Shown here piece after piece: positions 48,074 to 60,300 of a stretch of DNA of 64,000 nucleotides. Origin of the DNA: Acorus gramineus (Eukaryota > Streptophyta > Magnoliopsida > Acorales > Acoraceae); contig CM060853.1 of NCBI GenBank assembly GCA_030737835.1, positions 868,001 through 932,000 of the forward strand. The letters run 5' to 3'. The translations under genes and the position numbers were made by a program. The notes under the pieces were generated by a model. The model saw only the letters and a program-made list of their open reading frames with translations, was not told the origin of the DNA and ran no database searches. Each line of letters starts with the position of its first letter. Within the stretch, counting starts at the first letter, position 1.

Positions 48074-49560
48074 AGAATGTTGGGACCTAGCATTGGTGAA
48101 ACAGTGTTTTTTTTTCCTTTTCTTTTTTGTGCAACTGGTTCCTTAAAGAATGATAGGAAAAAAAAACAGTAGAGCCATGTTCATTATAGAATAATAATTG
48201 TGAAGTACAGCAAGGAGGCTCAAAAGGGGTATAATTTTTTTTTCCAAGAATAGAAACAACAGCTGAAATTAAACAAGTCAGCCTAACACATGCTATGCAT
48301 GTGAAGGAAAGAGAAAAGGGAGGATAAAAGGGGACCACCTTTACTGTCTGTTTAAACTTCGCAGATCAATCAATCTGAGATTCTGAATGTCCACTTCAAG
48401 TAGAGTTCAAGCCAAAACCGATGACCTGTTGAAATTACATTTATCGTTTTGGTTTTTTATTCTCTTCCTTGTGTGTGTGTGAGTTCCAAAATAAGAACAG
48501 TTTTTGAAGTCCTATGACACACAACAAAACAAATTTGTGTGACTTGATGGGAAAAAACCAGTTCCTTTTGGTCGCCAAAAGATACGAGATGCCTTGAGAG
48601 GAAACTGAATAAGATTGAGGTTTTTATGAAAAATGGTTTTGCACAACACATTCTTTACAGGTATTTTTATATTCACGTGTGGTAGGTAATTCTAGTCATG
48701 GACTTGATGAGGTGTATGAAACAAATGACTCATAGGGGAAATCTAGTGGATATAGTGTATAAATTATGAGGAAATGTTTATAAATGTTATAAAAGCTCCA
48801 TCTTTTCCCAGATTTTGCTGTTAAAAAAGTAATAGTTGGTCACAAATAAATATACGCTTTTTTTGAGACACACAAACTATGTACACAGTTTGTTAATATA
48901 TACACACATTAGGCAAATATACAACTTGTCTAGACAAATTCTCAATTGCTTCCCACTTGCCTCACACATCTGTTTGATTTTTCATTTGGTTATTCACTTT
49001 TTATGTTTGGTAAAGTGCAATTAACTATAGCCACTGCCTGTCTATTAGCTCCTCCTGTTTCTAGGCTCTTTTACTTGTGCTTAGGTTTCTCTGTTTTTGG
49101 ACTTATACTCCTTTTGTACAATCAAAGAAGTGGCAGATCCACCTATCTCATTTTTCAAAAAAAAAAAACTATAACCGCCTCCCTCAAATATGACTATTAA
49201 ATTTTTATTCTAATTTATCAGGGTTTAACTTATACAGTTTTCCCTTCCTCAAATGCCTTCATGATTCAAGTTTATCCATGCTATGTACAGCCCCAATTCC
49301 TACATGTGTTTTGGATTTTTTTACAAATAGTATATATTTTTATAAAAAATCAAGCACATACTCCAAAGAATTGCATGGATATATTAAAAACTAAAATTAT
49401 GATAAGGTATTTAAGGTGTCATTAGAAGTGCTTTGTTTTTTTTTTGCAATTTGCGGTAATTTCATGTTAATTTAATTTTATGGTGGTCTTGGACCTGGTC
49501 ATTAGTATTAGTTCATCTGAATGCTAAATCATATGAATTGCCTGTCATTTTCTTTTGTAG
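48074..49560. other. Intergenic region without recognised gene
   Basis: AT-rich sequence with short T and A tracts. No credible exon seen until the acceptor at 49,560. Confidence 0.4.
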
Positions 49561-49695
49561 CCTTCAAATTGATCATGCTCATTGCACTTTCAGATTTCTT
49601 ATCTTGGGGCCTGATTCTGGTCATACAAAACTCAGCCTTTCAAAAGAGGGCTTGAAAGCAATAGAAAGAATTACCACACCAATATCTGCGTCGCT
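49561..49695 (+). pseudogene. Single exon of a guanylate-binding protein-like GTPase gene
   Basis: The exon is bounded by TTTTGTAG and GTAAGC. The frame reads FLILGPDSGHTKLSLSKEGL then KAIERITTPISAS, closely resembling the segment just before the P-loop of plant guanylate-binding proteins (Arabidopsis At2g38840 type, from memory). The expected next exon with the GxxxxGKS nucleotide-binding loop was not found in the following kilobase, nor further right in the window. It is an isolated exon, perhaps cut off by the transposon block that follows or continuing outside the window. Confidence 0.55.
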
Positions 49696-50775
49696 GTAAG
49701 CTAGTTTTTTAATTTAAGAACTTTTGTTTCGATATTATTTGGTGTTAGGAAAATGTATGACATTGTTTAAGTTCCATATCTAAATTTTTCACAAAATGAC
49801 CATTTATAATGTGAAGCTCTTAAATGAAGAAAATACCATTATGCATCAGATTGTGGTTTCTTTTTATAAGAACAAGTCTTTGAAGGAAGATTTAATGCTT
49901 AACTTAAACAAGTGCATACTAGAGCAGTAAAATGATGATTGTTTCTAAGTTTCTTAGTAGAAGAACAAATACTAATAAAAACAGACTAGGTTATGTCCAT
50001 CATCTACCCCTTCTGCACCTGAACTGTAAAACCTTAAATAAATCTTTGTATTGACCCGCTTTCAATGGACAGTGGTATAGATTCAGTTTTGCATTGACTA
50101 TGTTTATGTTCATTCTGAAATGAACTTCTTGTTATGTAGGCATATGGTTGGAAAGAAAAAAAAATTCAATATATATTTCATGGATTTGATTTTCACTCAT
50201 AGATGTTCCTTGAAGGGTCATGATTTTTGAAAAAGAAATTGCCCCGTCCTCCTAAGAAATGATTTTCCCAATAGAGTGCAAGAAAACTCCAATCAATATT
50301 TTCTCCTGTGAATTTTCTCAAAACCTTTCTTGCAACCCCGTTGTTTTGTTTTTTTCATTAAAAAATATCATCCTATCAATGCTCCACAAAGGGTGATAAT
50401 GGTGCTATTTCTTAACTTTCTATACATATATATGATTATTTCTTAATTTTTTATACATATATAGAAACAGATAGACTAAAAATGACATCTCTCATGTCAA
50501 TGCAAATTGTGGATGCTTTACTTCAATTGTTGAATTCCCTTCCATCTATATAGCTTAGGTCCTTCGTTGATTCAATGATATGAAAGAAATGAATGAGTGA
50601 AAACAATTAATGAATAAAACGTAGCTAATGACCAAATATGGCCAATTCTATTTGGTTGATTTTGTGATATTTTAAAATTGAGAATGAATTCAATCCTTCG
50701 ATGAATTGTAGTGAATAAATTGTAGCTTTAGTTTGTAAGTTTACTAAATTATAATGATTCTACATTCATTTCAGT
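49696..50775. other. AT-rich region between GBP-like exon and PMD gene
   Basis: No gene recognised. Contains a duplicated TTATTTCTTAA...TTTATACATATAT stretch near 50,420-50,465. If the PMD gene belongs to a Mutator-like element, its left end should lie here, but I found no terminal inverted repeat by eye. Confidence 0.4.
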
Positions 50776-52839
50776 ATGGCCTGAAAGCCTCGCATTCCAC
50801 CGACCGCCTCGCTTCGAAGACGTCAATCAGAAAGACTTGCCAAACATGCATCGTCTGGTTCAGTAGTTCCACATGTGGAACAACCAGATGTAGATGATCC
50901 TGAGGTAGAGGGAGAGGAGGTGGAAGAAGACGAATCGACACTCAAAATTGTAGATTCAGACATAGACCCAAACAGTCTAAATGGTCCTTTCCCGGGTGGA
51001 CCTGAAACAGGCTCAGTTCTTGTTGATTACAGGCATCATATCGCGTATCGTGTTTGGAACGGAAAGGTACATCTGAATTCATATCATTATTTTGTTTATG
51101 TTAATGTGTTTTGTGTATGATATCATTTAAAAGGTACGACTATTCGATTGTGTGTAGGGCGATCGAACATTACGATGTCGTCAACCTACCAAAACCATGG
51201 AGGGATGGAATGTCCATGATGAATCAACCATCTTTAAGAACATGGTGAAGCAGAGTGGCCTGTGGCCGCTGGTTGAATATAGCTTCCACGCACCAAACAG
51301 ACATTTAATTAGTTCAATGGCGGAAAGGCGGCATCCAGAGATGAACACCTTTCACCTACCATTCGGAGAGATGACCATCACCCTCGATGACGTGACACAA
51401 ATAATTGGAATCCCAGTGATGGGCAGAGCAGTGTACGGGTCAACATCCATGGACATTGAGGACGCCTCAAAATTAGTTTTTAAAAGCCTGAATCTACCGA
51501 TGAATGAGATTCATGAGGAGTTGCGTCTGCATAACGGCAGTGCTTTGAGATTGAATTGGTTGAGGGATAAGTTGGTCTTAAAGTCCACTAGTTTGCCAGA
51601 GGAACGCATTCACTTCGTGGTTAGGGGTTTCTTATTGTTTGTGCTAGGGTGTACTCTATTCTGTGATAAGACCGACAGTAGCGTTTCAGTATCATATTTG
51701 AAATATTTGGGCGATATGGAGGACATTGCATCAGTTGGTTGGGGGGCTGCTACACTCGCTCATCTATATTGACAATTAGGGATTGCATCCCGTGCAAAGT
51801 GCAGGCAGATTTCTGGATTTCTTACACTTTTGGAAGTAAGTTCATTTACTCCTCCATGTTTAGTTGATCCTTTCGCTTAAATATCTAAACTATACTCTCA
51901 CGACTGGTTTGTAGGTATGGGTGTACGAGCACTTTGCCTTTCTCAGTCCAGCACCGAATCCAGAGTATACGGAAGATGCCCCTCGTTCTAATCGATGGAC
52001 CAACTGTCGTAATGCACCTGGGTTGCCGAATAATTCAGTTGATATCATTCGGGAGATTCTAGATATGACCACGGCCGAGCAAGTAATATTTTACTTCTTT
52101 TCTATTTGTTATATACTTAAATTGTAAAATGCAGTCACATTTTTTTATTTCATTCAGGTAGAGTTTGATCCATATCGATCAGTCCGAGAACGTAGACCAC
52201 TCCTGGACTACGCCTTCTTCAAGGGGTGTCTTTGTGTCAATGTGATATTTGAACCCTATCTGCCAGACAGGGTACTTCGACAGCTTGGCCATGTTCAGTG
52301 CATCCCCAGAGCACCAATCCGACCCCGTTCAAATGTGAGAAGGCATCGTAGCGCTACCAGTTACAGAGCTGATTATCCTGGTAGCGTGGAAGTACTTGAG
52401 CAATGGGAGGATTACCTACTAGGTGCAGCCACTAGGGGAGACCGTGCCAAAATGCCATGGGATGCAGTCCCAGATTACTTGGGGTGGTTTCCAAAGATCA
52501 GTCATATAATCTTACAAAACCCCCAGAACAAGAGACTGTTTAACAGGGGCAGTACCTCTTTTGACCTACTCTCGGTAATAAATTCACTTATTTTATTGAT
52601 GGTTTCTCATAACCTGGAAATGTTATGTTTAGAACTGACCCTATATTTCATTCATACAGCGTGTCACAACTGCATGTCAGTTTCTTGAAGATTTACTTGA
52701 TAGGGGAAGCACCTTCACATCAGTCCAAAGGCCTATTATTGAAGGCACGATGAATTTCCTCCAACATGGGACACCCCTCCCTCACTCACCTGTATTGGAG
52801 CGAAGGTCCAAACATAGGAAGCATGATCACAGGATTTGA
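50776..52839 (+). pseudogene. Plant mobile domain (PMD/MAIN-like) protein gene with two nonsense codons
   Basis: Five exons with matching phases: 50776-51066, 51158-51835, 51915-52082, 52158-52574 and 52660-52839 (578 codons with stop). The core (HLPFGEMTITLDDV, RNAPGLPNN, MPWDAVPDYLGWFP) is the plant mobile domain found in MAIN/MAIL1 proteins, PP7 'long form' homologues and many transposon-captured copies. Host MAIN and MAIL1 act in genome maintenance and transposon silencing. The N-terminus is acidic (EVEGEEVEEDE). In-frame TGA codons lie at codon 3 (50782-50784) and at 51770-51772, within LAHLY-stop-QLGIASRAK. Splice sites and the remaining frame are intact. Its neighbour is a convergent MULE transposase-OTU gene, so this is likely a transposon-borne PMD copy in early decay. 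Another in-frame start after codon 3 could rescue the first stop but not the second. Confidence 0.85.
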
Positions 52840-54019
52840 CATTGCTTGTTCATGTAAAAAAAAAAACAGTGTCATGTTTTGGTTGTTTATGTACTTTTTT
52901 TGGATAGTTTGACAGGTTTAAGCATTTTCATCAATGGTCGAATGTTGTAGCGAAAGCTAGTATGTAACCTGTTATTTTGTGTAGACAAAAGTGGGTGTTT
53001 TTTGGATGTCCATCCAGTTAAATATGATATGAATTTGCTTCTTTGACTTTGCTTTCAGGGTTCACATTATTTCTTCATTGATGGTTTTAGCCTCTCTTAA
53101 GCCACAATATTTTTTAGGTTTAATATGTTACTTCTGCATACATCACTGTCACGAATGTTTAGTGGGTCCTCGACTTTGTTCGACCACTAATGGTCACCCA
53201 TAACCAATGATTACGACTCATTCTGGTCGAACTGGGTGAGACTGGTTTTTTACTCGACTTGTTCGACCGGTTCGACCTCCTTAACATAAACATACGACTC
53301 ATTCCGATCATATGTATTTGCCCACTTTCAGTCGTCCATAGCCTGTGTTTGAAAGTGTTCGACCGGTTTTAGTCGCTTATAGACAAAAGGTACGACGGAT
53401 TATGCTCGACCGGGGGTTTTTTTTATACTAAATGGATTGAGTATGTTTATACTAAATCTTTGTATGATTTTTTATTTTTTGGGTTTGATTGAAATAGATC
53501 GCCCATAACTTACAGAGACGCCTACGTGTAGTCGATTTGGGAGTTGTGAATTTCATTTGTTGAGTCGAACAGGGCTGGACATATCTTTGTTTTTGTCGAA
53601 CGGTGGCTAGGGGTTACAAAACAAATGAATCACTAAAGCATTCTTACAATAACAAATGACTCAATCATTCATTCTCACTCATCAATCATTCATGAGCCAT
53701 ATATAAACAAATGAGAGCAGCATGAAAAATAATTATACAATAACATCATCTAGATTGAACAAAATGAACTCGTGAAATTTACAAGAGTACTACTGATCTT
53801 TGACTAAATACAAAATGAATCATATCATGCCCTTTATACCTTGACTATTTTGACTAACTATACTACATATACAAAATAAATCACTGTGTGACCTTTACAC
53901 CATCAACGGATTTTGATTTACAGTACATAGATAAAAATAATCACTTTCTGACTTTCACACCATCGCTCTGACTACCTACACCACCTATACATAATAACAT
54001 TGCGACCTTTATACCTTGA
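52840..54019. other. Spacer between convergent PMD and transposase-OTU genes
   Basis: The first half (53,140-53,440) is dense in TCGAC/GTCGA motifs, including two GTTCGACCGGTT and several ACGACTCATTC copies. The second half (53,816-54,019) carries ~61-bp tandem repeats running into the end of the OTU frame. No gene recognised. Confidence 0.55.
53816..54019. repeat. ~61-bp tandem repeat at the 3' end of the OTU gene
   Basis: About three and a half diverged units of the form ACCTTTATACCTTGACTA...CTACATATACAAAATAA. The last partial unit overlaps the stop codon of the OTU frame (54020-54022). Confidence 0.65.
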
Positions 54020-54538
54020 CTACTCCAGATTGATCACATCAGCCACTGCAACATCAGCCCCTGCTAGGGCTCTGAACCGATCAATCCTCTCAATGTAGGG
54101 TGTCACCCATGAGCTAGCCATATCAAGACGGAATCGATCCCATGTTCTTGCTGCGGGAGGTAACGGCGAGTCCGTGGTGAACTCCAAACCGACAAAATGA
54201 CACCCATTAACGTAACCAATCGATAGGATCCGGTGGGCACTGACTGGCGGTGGAGGATCCCTCAGTGGGAAGAATGTTATATATGTGTCACTTTTAACCT
54301 GCTGGTAACCGTTGGAGCGTTCTGGCAGTTTTTCATTTTTTTTTCGGTTTTCGATCGGAACCGCTTATTTTTGGACTGTTAGCTATCGTTCATAGTTAGA
54401 GGACTCCGATTGGAAATCTAATTGCATATTTGGTGTCCTGGTGCCATTTTAAGCCTCTCATGAAAATTTCGTTGAATTCCGGTAACGTTTCTGAAATTTC
54501 GCAGTTCCGGGGCGTATCTGGGTTTTTAAGTCGCTTGC

Positions 54539-54547
54539 TATATAAAG
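54539..54547 (+). promoter_or_regulatory. TATA box of solo LTR copy 2
   Basis: TATATAAAG precedes a pyrimidine-rich leader (TCTCTCCTCTCCTCC), which fits a plant Pol II start. Copy 1 has TATATATAT at the same place. Confidence 0.55.
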
Positions 54548-55009
54548 TGAAATCTAAAAATAGCTTGGCACTATTCATCATCTCCTTCCTTGAGCCCTCT
54601 CTCTCCTCTCCTCCGTTTTTCTTGCTTTTGAGGCCCTTAGACCCCTCAAACCTTAAAAGTTAAAACCTAGGAAGTGTAGATCGGGTCCCGATCTACACTC
54701 CGGTGGTTTCAAATCCCAATTCTGGCGAGATTTGCCCCTCCGTCCCCCCTCTCTTCTCCTCTGTTTTGAGCCATCTCGGTGGTGGAGGTAGATCCGGGCG
54801 TTGGAAATCTTTTGGGAGAGGTTTCGGTGCGCGGAGAGCAACCGGATTTCCTTTCCTCCCCTTGGTAAGCCTCTTTTCCCTCTCTTTCTTGCTTAGATGT
54901 ATGCTAGGAGGGTGGAAATGGGGTTGGGAGGAGGTTGGCGGCGGTGGGTGGCCGCCGGAGGGCTGTGGGAGGCGGTCGGAGGATGTGGTGGTGGTCGGAG
55001 GTGGGTGGT

Positions 55010-56170
55010 AGAGGAGCTCGGGCTGGCAGGCGTGCAGCTCGGGCTGGCGGGCTGCTGTCTCGGGCAGGGCAGCAGCGCAGGGTGGTGCAGGCGCAGTGGT
55101 TGGCGCGGGCGCGCGCGCGTGCGCGCGGGCGGTGCTGGGGGCCAGCAGGGCTGGGCGTGCGGGTGCTCGACTGGCGCTGGGGGCCAGCAGGGCTGGGCGT
55201 GCGGGTGCTCGACTGGCGCTGTGGGCCAGTAGAGCTGGGCGTGCGCGTTGGGCAGGCTGGCAGGGTTAGCTCGGGTAGGCTGGGAGCAGGTGCACCAGTT
55301 TGCTGGGCGCGCGAGCGCGTGCGCGCGGGTGCGCGCGCGGGCGTGCGCTCGGGGGGTGTAGAGGGAGGTGTGCGGTGCAGGCTGGCTGCGGGCAGTGGCT
55401 GTGCGCGCTGGCAGGCCGGGCTGGCTGGCTGGGCGCGCAGGCGAGCAGGGCAGGGGCGCTCGGGCATCAGACGGGCAGTGCCCCGGGCGTGCAGGCGAGC
55501 GGTGCTCGGACCACTCGGCGACGCGCGCAGGCAGGCAACGCGGGCAGCAGCGTGGGCAGGCTGGCAGGCGCGCTGGGCGCGTGCTGCCAGGCGCGCTGGG
55601 CGCGTGTTGCGCGGGCGTGCACGTGGACGCTGGGTGAGGGTCCCGGGTGATGGGCGCTGAGCGCTGGGCGCTGGGTCGCGGGTACCGGGTGCTGGCCGAG
55701 GGTGCGGGGCGCTGGGCGCTGGGGCGCTGGGCACCGCTGCGGGGCGTCGTGAAGGGTGCGCGCGGGGTGCGCGCGGGGGCGGAGCTGGCGGTGCGCGCTG
55801 GGCGCGCGGGGCGTGCGGCGTGCTCGCATGGTGTGCGCGGGGTGTGCGCGGGGCGCGCGCGGGTGCTGCGCGTGGGGCGCAGGGCACTCGGGCGTGCGGC
55901 AGGGAGTGCTGGGCGCTGCGCTGGGGCGCAGTGCCGGCGGGGGGTGCCTGCGGGCGCTGCGCGGGGGCGCGGTGTGTGCGGGTGCACCCAGGGCCGGACG
56001 CGCGGTGCGCACGGGCGTGCGCGTGCGTGCGCCCGGGCGTGCAGTGTGTCCGGGGCTTGCGGGCAGATGGTCGGCAGGCTGTCCGGGCGCGCGGGCCGGG
56101 GCTCGGCGGTGCGCCCGAGGCGGGTGGCCGTGCGTGCGGTTGCCCGGTGGGCTCGGGAGTGAGTCGGGAT
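55010..56170. repeat. Extremely GC-rich repetitive block in solo LTR copy 2
   Basis: About 1.16 kb of GCGCGGGTGCGC/GCTGGGCGCT-type repeats, longer than in copy 1. It includes a near-perfect ~52-bp tandem duplication (GGGGGCCAGCAGGGCTGGGC at 55,137 and 55,179, then a third, partial copy). Its long open frames on both strands reflect composition, not genes. Confidence 0.85.
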
Positions 56171-57084
56171 GCTCGGATACGCGTGCGTACAGGCCGTATG
56201 TACGTTTGTCCGAGTGTAGGGTATTTTAGATGTATTTTTGAGTATTTATGTACTGTTCTCACCATATTGAATGTCTGTCTTGCAGATCTAGACGGACGGT
56301 CGCGCGACGACCCAGACTTCGGTGAGTGGGACAATCCAACCCAGTAGAGAGGTGTTATACGCACTTGGGCGTATACCGACCTCTCCTGGGGCACCATGGA
56401 TGGATATTGGCATGCGTAATTTGTATATCATGCGAGCATGATTTAATTGTAGAATGCATGTTACCCTAGACTTTGCATGTTAGGGACTTGCACCCTTAGG
56501 ATATGGGTATGAGCCATGCACCATGTCCCCTGTTCTCATGCTAGGAAGCCCTAACCGATGCATGTGCCCTACTAGTTTATTTATTAAATTAAATGCTAGT
56601 AAATGTTAAATTGCATGTTATAGTGAATATTATAGGGGAGGGGCCTTGCGAGGACAGCGGTGAGACCCGGGTTAGGGTACACCGTGTTCCTTGTTTGGTT
56701 GTCGGGGTGTCCTATAACGGGAACTCACGCTACCCTCCCGAGTTTCTTTCCCCCAATGATATTCCACCCTTGTTATAACCTTATGCATGTTCCCCGCATC
56801 GTAGTTATGCGCCCTGGTGGGTTCTGAGGAATTCAGAACATTAGTGTTGTTATGATGTGTTGTCTGCGGATCCGAGTGGATCATATGCGATGGATAGGCT
56901 GTTCTGTTCCCTTCGTTGGATCCGTGTAGAGACTACCTCAGCGTTAGACAGGTTGTCCCGTGCAGGGGCTCCCAGTAGTAGGTGCCTCCTGATTTGGTAG
57001 AAGGACTGTGCTGAACATGGGAGTGGCCAAACGACCTACGGAGTGAGGAGAGACTACCGGTGGACCAAGGGTGACCAACAGCCT

Positions 57085-57325
57085 AGTCAGTCCCAAGAGC
57101 CTAGGTCACCTGTTGAGGGTGAGGGTGAGGGTATGGTGGGCCGGCGATGAGGCGACCCACTGGATTGTAAGTCCCAATATCCTATGTCACCCCTTGAGGG
57201 TGAGGGTGTAGCGGGTTGGCTGAAGCGACCCGCTGGTTTTGTGCAGTTAGTCCCAATATCCTTGGTCACCCATTGAGGGTGAGGGTGAGGGTGTAGTGGG
57301 TTGGCGGTAGCGACCCACTAGTTTG
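57085..57325 (+). repeat. Three ~80-bp G-rich tandem units in solo LTR copy 2
   Basis: AGTCCCAA...GGTCACC then GGGTGAGGGTGAGGGT-type runs and a GCGACCC(A/G)CT end, three times. Copy 1 carries two units. Confidence 0.75.
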
Positions 57326-60300
57326 AGGATTTGTTGTTATTTGTGGCTTGGATAATGTGTTGTGGATGTTAAGGAATATCTGGTTGTGGTCAATATTGTC
57401 TGTGATGCATGGGTTGTGCCGTTCACTGAGCGTGTGGCTCACCCCTCGCACAATATTTTTCTTCAGTGTCATCTGAGTCGGATCTGGAGGAGGAGCTCCC
57501 CGAGAGGACTTCATCAGTAGCGGAGTAGTGCCACGTCCCGCGAGTTTCAGAGGCTATCAGCATCCCTTGTGCTTGTATGTATTATTTTTCCGTGCTTGGG
57601 CACGCGTTTGTGTTGTATTTGGATGTCTTTGTATGTATATTGGCTCTCACAGGACATGTGATTATGTGATTATGTATGGAGTCTGTAGTGTGTTTTGATT
57701 ACAGATTCAGTCTTTAGCTTCCGCATTTGGTGTATATATCATGTCAGCCCTGCTTTTGTTGTCTGTGTGTCATTCTGGTTGCTTGTGTATGATATATTAT
57801 TGACCTCCTGTGTAGATTCTGATATTTTATATACACTTGCCGCGTCTCGGGGACGCCCGGGGCGTGACAAAGAATGTTAGACATTGGTGTTTTGATATAT
57901 GTATCACCACGATCTTGTAACAAGAAGCAATCACAAATCCCATATCTGGCATTGACATCCAATGCTCCTTGCCGACGGTGGAAGATTGACAATTCAGAAT
58001 TCTTTTCACCTCTTGCACATGAGCCAACCCATAGAACACAAGGTTATACTCGTCCGGATGTTGCTCGATCTCGGCGAGTAGATCGGTTCTAACATCTCTC
58101 CATCCATTGTTTGACATACCCAAAAAGGATGCAACCACCCGAAATCCACAATGACCGTCCCCTGGAACATCATATATGTTACTTATGAACGGAGTTAGGA
58201 AGGGGGGGGGGGGGAATTCAGCAATGTATTTTTCAACACCGACAGATCGACTCCGACTAACTCTTCCTCTTTGTACGCTCATCTTTGATTGTTTTGAACG
58301 CTTGGCTCCCTAGGAATGTGAGGGTCATGGTGGAATAGTAGACCCCACTTCAACTGATTCCTCCACTGATTGAAGTACGTATTCAAAACCACTTGGACAT
58401 CTTTTGGTTGATTCCTCTGCAAGGGCTATTGCTCTTTTCCGTCCACTTTTCTTACGACCCTTGGTGTTTACTTTAACGGTGGGCTCTAGAAGAATGGTGG
58501 AAGTTGGATCACTCAACTTTTTTAAACAAATTTTCATCTCTTTTTGTTGGGCAATACTCCCATGATTGAAGCGTTCGAGAAGCATCTCAATCTCTGGGCC
58601 TATGTCCACCTCGTCGGTGAAATCCTCGATGAAAGGAGTCATCCCAAGCTTACGTCAAAATGGATGAATCGCAGCAACAGGTATTGCACAACATTCTCGC
58701 TTGTATTTCCCAATCATATGGGCACATGGTAATCCACAAGTGGTATACAAAACATGATTACAAAGGCTGCTATCTGGACCAATCCCATCTGCTACATATG
58801 ACTCTGTATGTATCTTCTGCAACGCATATATGGAGACCACGCCCACGAGCTCCCGATAAAGAAACCCTCTGTACCTACGGGGGATCCTTGTAAGGCTCTC
58901 CTCAAAGGAAGCCCTTATATCAGATATCTGCAACTCCAACAGATTGTGGATCGTTTGCCAGGAACTCACAAAGTTGCCAATGGATGTTTGCAATTGTCGC
59001 TTCAGCTTTGCATGGTGGCCTTCGACTCGATTTGTGGATGTGTTACCAAGGTGTAGATGTTTATCAATCCATGCAGAGACGAACCTTTCGCGATGCTTGA
59101 CCACCCAAGTCTTGTGAAGGTATGAAAGCTCATTTGGAAATGCACGAAACTCATCTTCCAGAAGTTGCAATTTTCTACAAAATTCTTCCTCCGTTAATGC
59201 TCTCATCACTCCAAACCATGCTCCATTGAACTTGTCCCATGTCTCTAGATCAGAGAATGCTTTTCTACAGTTTTTCAAGACATTCTTTGCAATGTGAACA
59301 CGACAAAGTAGGCAGACAGTAGAAGGAAACACCATAGATACAGCCTTCATCAAACCGAGCTCATGGTCGGTTATGATTACCTTCGGGAATGGGATACCAT
59401 CAAAGAGTGACTTAAAACATTCCATCGCCCAGGCATAGTTATCTTCCTTTTCCGCCAGTAGATAAACTAAGGCTGCAACAAATGTCTTGCCTGTGGAAGT
59501 CACCCCCACTATCTCCAGTAATGGCATTCTATATTGGTTGGTCTTGTAAGTGCAGTCCATCATGAAGACCAAAGGAAACGCGTGGACTAGCTGAATAGAC
59601 TTAGGATGCGCAAAAAAGATTTCTGACACAACCTCAGCGTTCTCTTGCACTTGATGCCGCTCAATATACCCGTGATCATAGATTAACTTCATCAACTGTT
59701 GCATATGTGTGCGACCACATGTCTGTAGGACCCGCATTTTCAACCGAGCATTGTATATGGTCTTCATTGAGCTGACATTGGTTGGATCTCTACACTTCAA
59801 GTGCATTAGGATGTCGCGTGGCCGCATACCACTCACTGACATTCCTTCTACCACTGTGTATTCATCCTCCAGCAACTTCCCAGCAAAAGAGTGACCCTCG
59901 AAGCTGATGATAAGGGGATGATTATGTGAACCACATAACACTCTCAATGTCCATCTCCCTGAATGCTCTATGGCGCGCAACTTGAAGAGACAACCACACT
60001 TCTTCGTACCAGACTGACGCTTCTTTCTATCCTTCTTGTCAATGTCTTTCTTTCTTGGTCGACTATCATATTTACCCCCCCCCCCTCTCACATATTAGAT
60101 CCACTCGGGCTGATTTATTCAGCTTTGAATGTTCTGACCGCCCAATGACGACGATGACTCCGATATTTCTACCAACTCTTTTGACCCAGTCAATTAGTTC
60201 CGTTCGATTGTCGAAACTATGAAACAATGAGAATATCAAATATATACATTGGATATCTCATATATACCAACAAATGAAATTAATGTTTGAGGGCTTCATA

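Larger units (their letters stand above)
54275..57869 (+). mobile_element. Giant solo LTR, copy 2 (3,595 bp), inside the OTU domain
   Basis: Same family as copy 1: TGTTATATATG...GGGGCGTGACA, with target duplication AAGAA (54270-54274 and 57870-57874). Contains the TATA box TATATAAAG (54,539-54,547), the palindrome (54,674-54,698), the intron-like segment 54,865-56,285 and the GC-rich block. Because its duplication differs from that of copy 1, the two are independent insertions and not the two ends of one element. Confidence 0.85.

Noticed and set aside
54893..56397. Minus-strand frames of 364 and 497 codons and several plus-strand frames
   Set aside because: Same GC-rich block in the second solo LTR; the frames are not conserved between the two copies and show no domain.
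44508..57869. The two 3.5-kb repeats as the 5' and 3' LTRs of one large element
   Set aside because: Each has its own matching 5-bp duplication (CCTAA and AAGAA), the sequence after the left copy has no PBS, and the intervening region contains unrelated genes.
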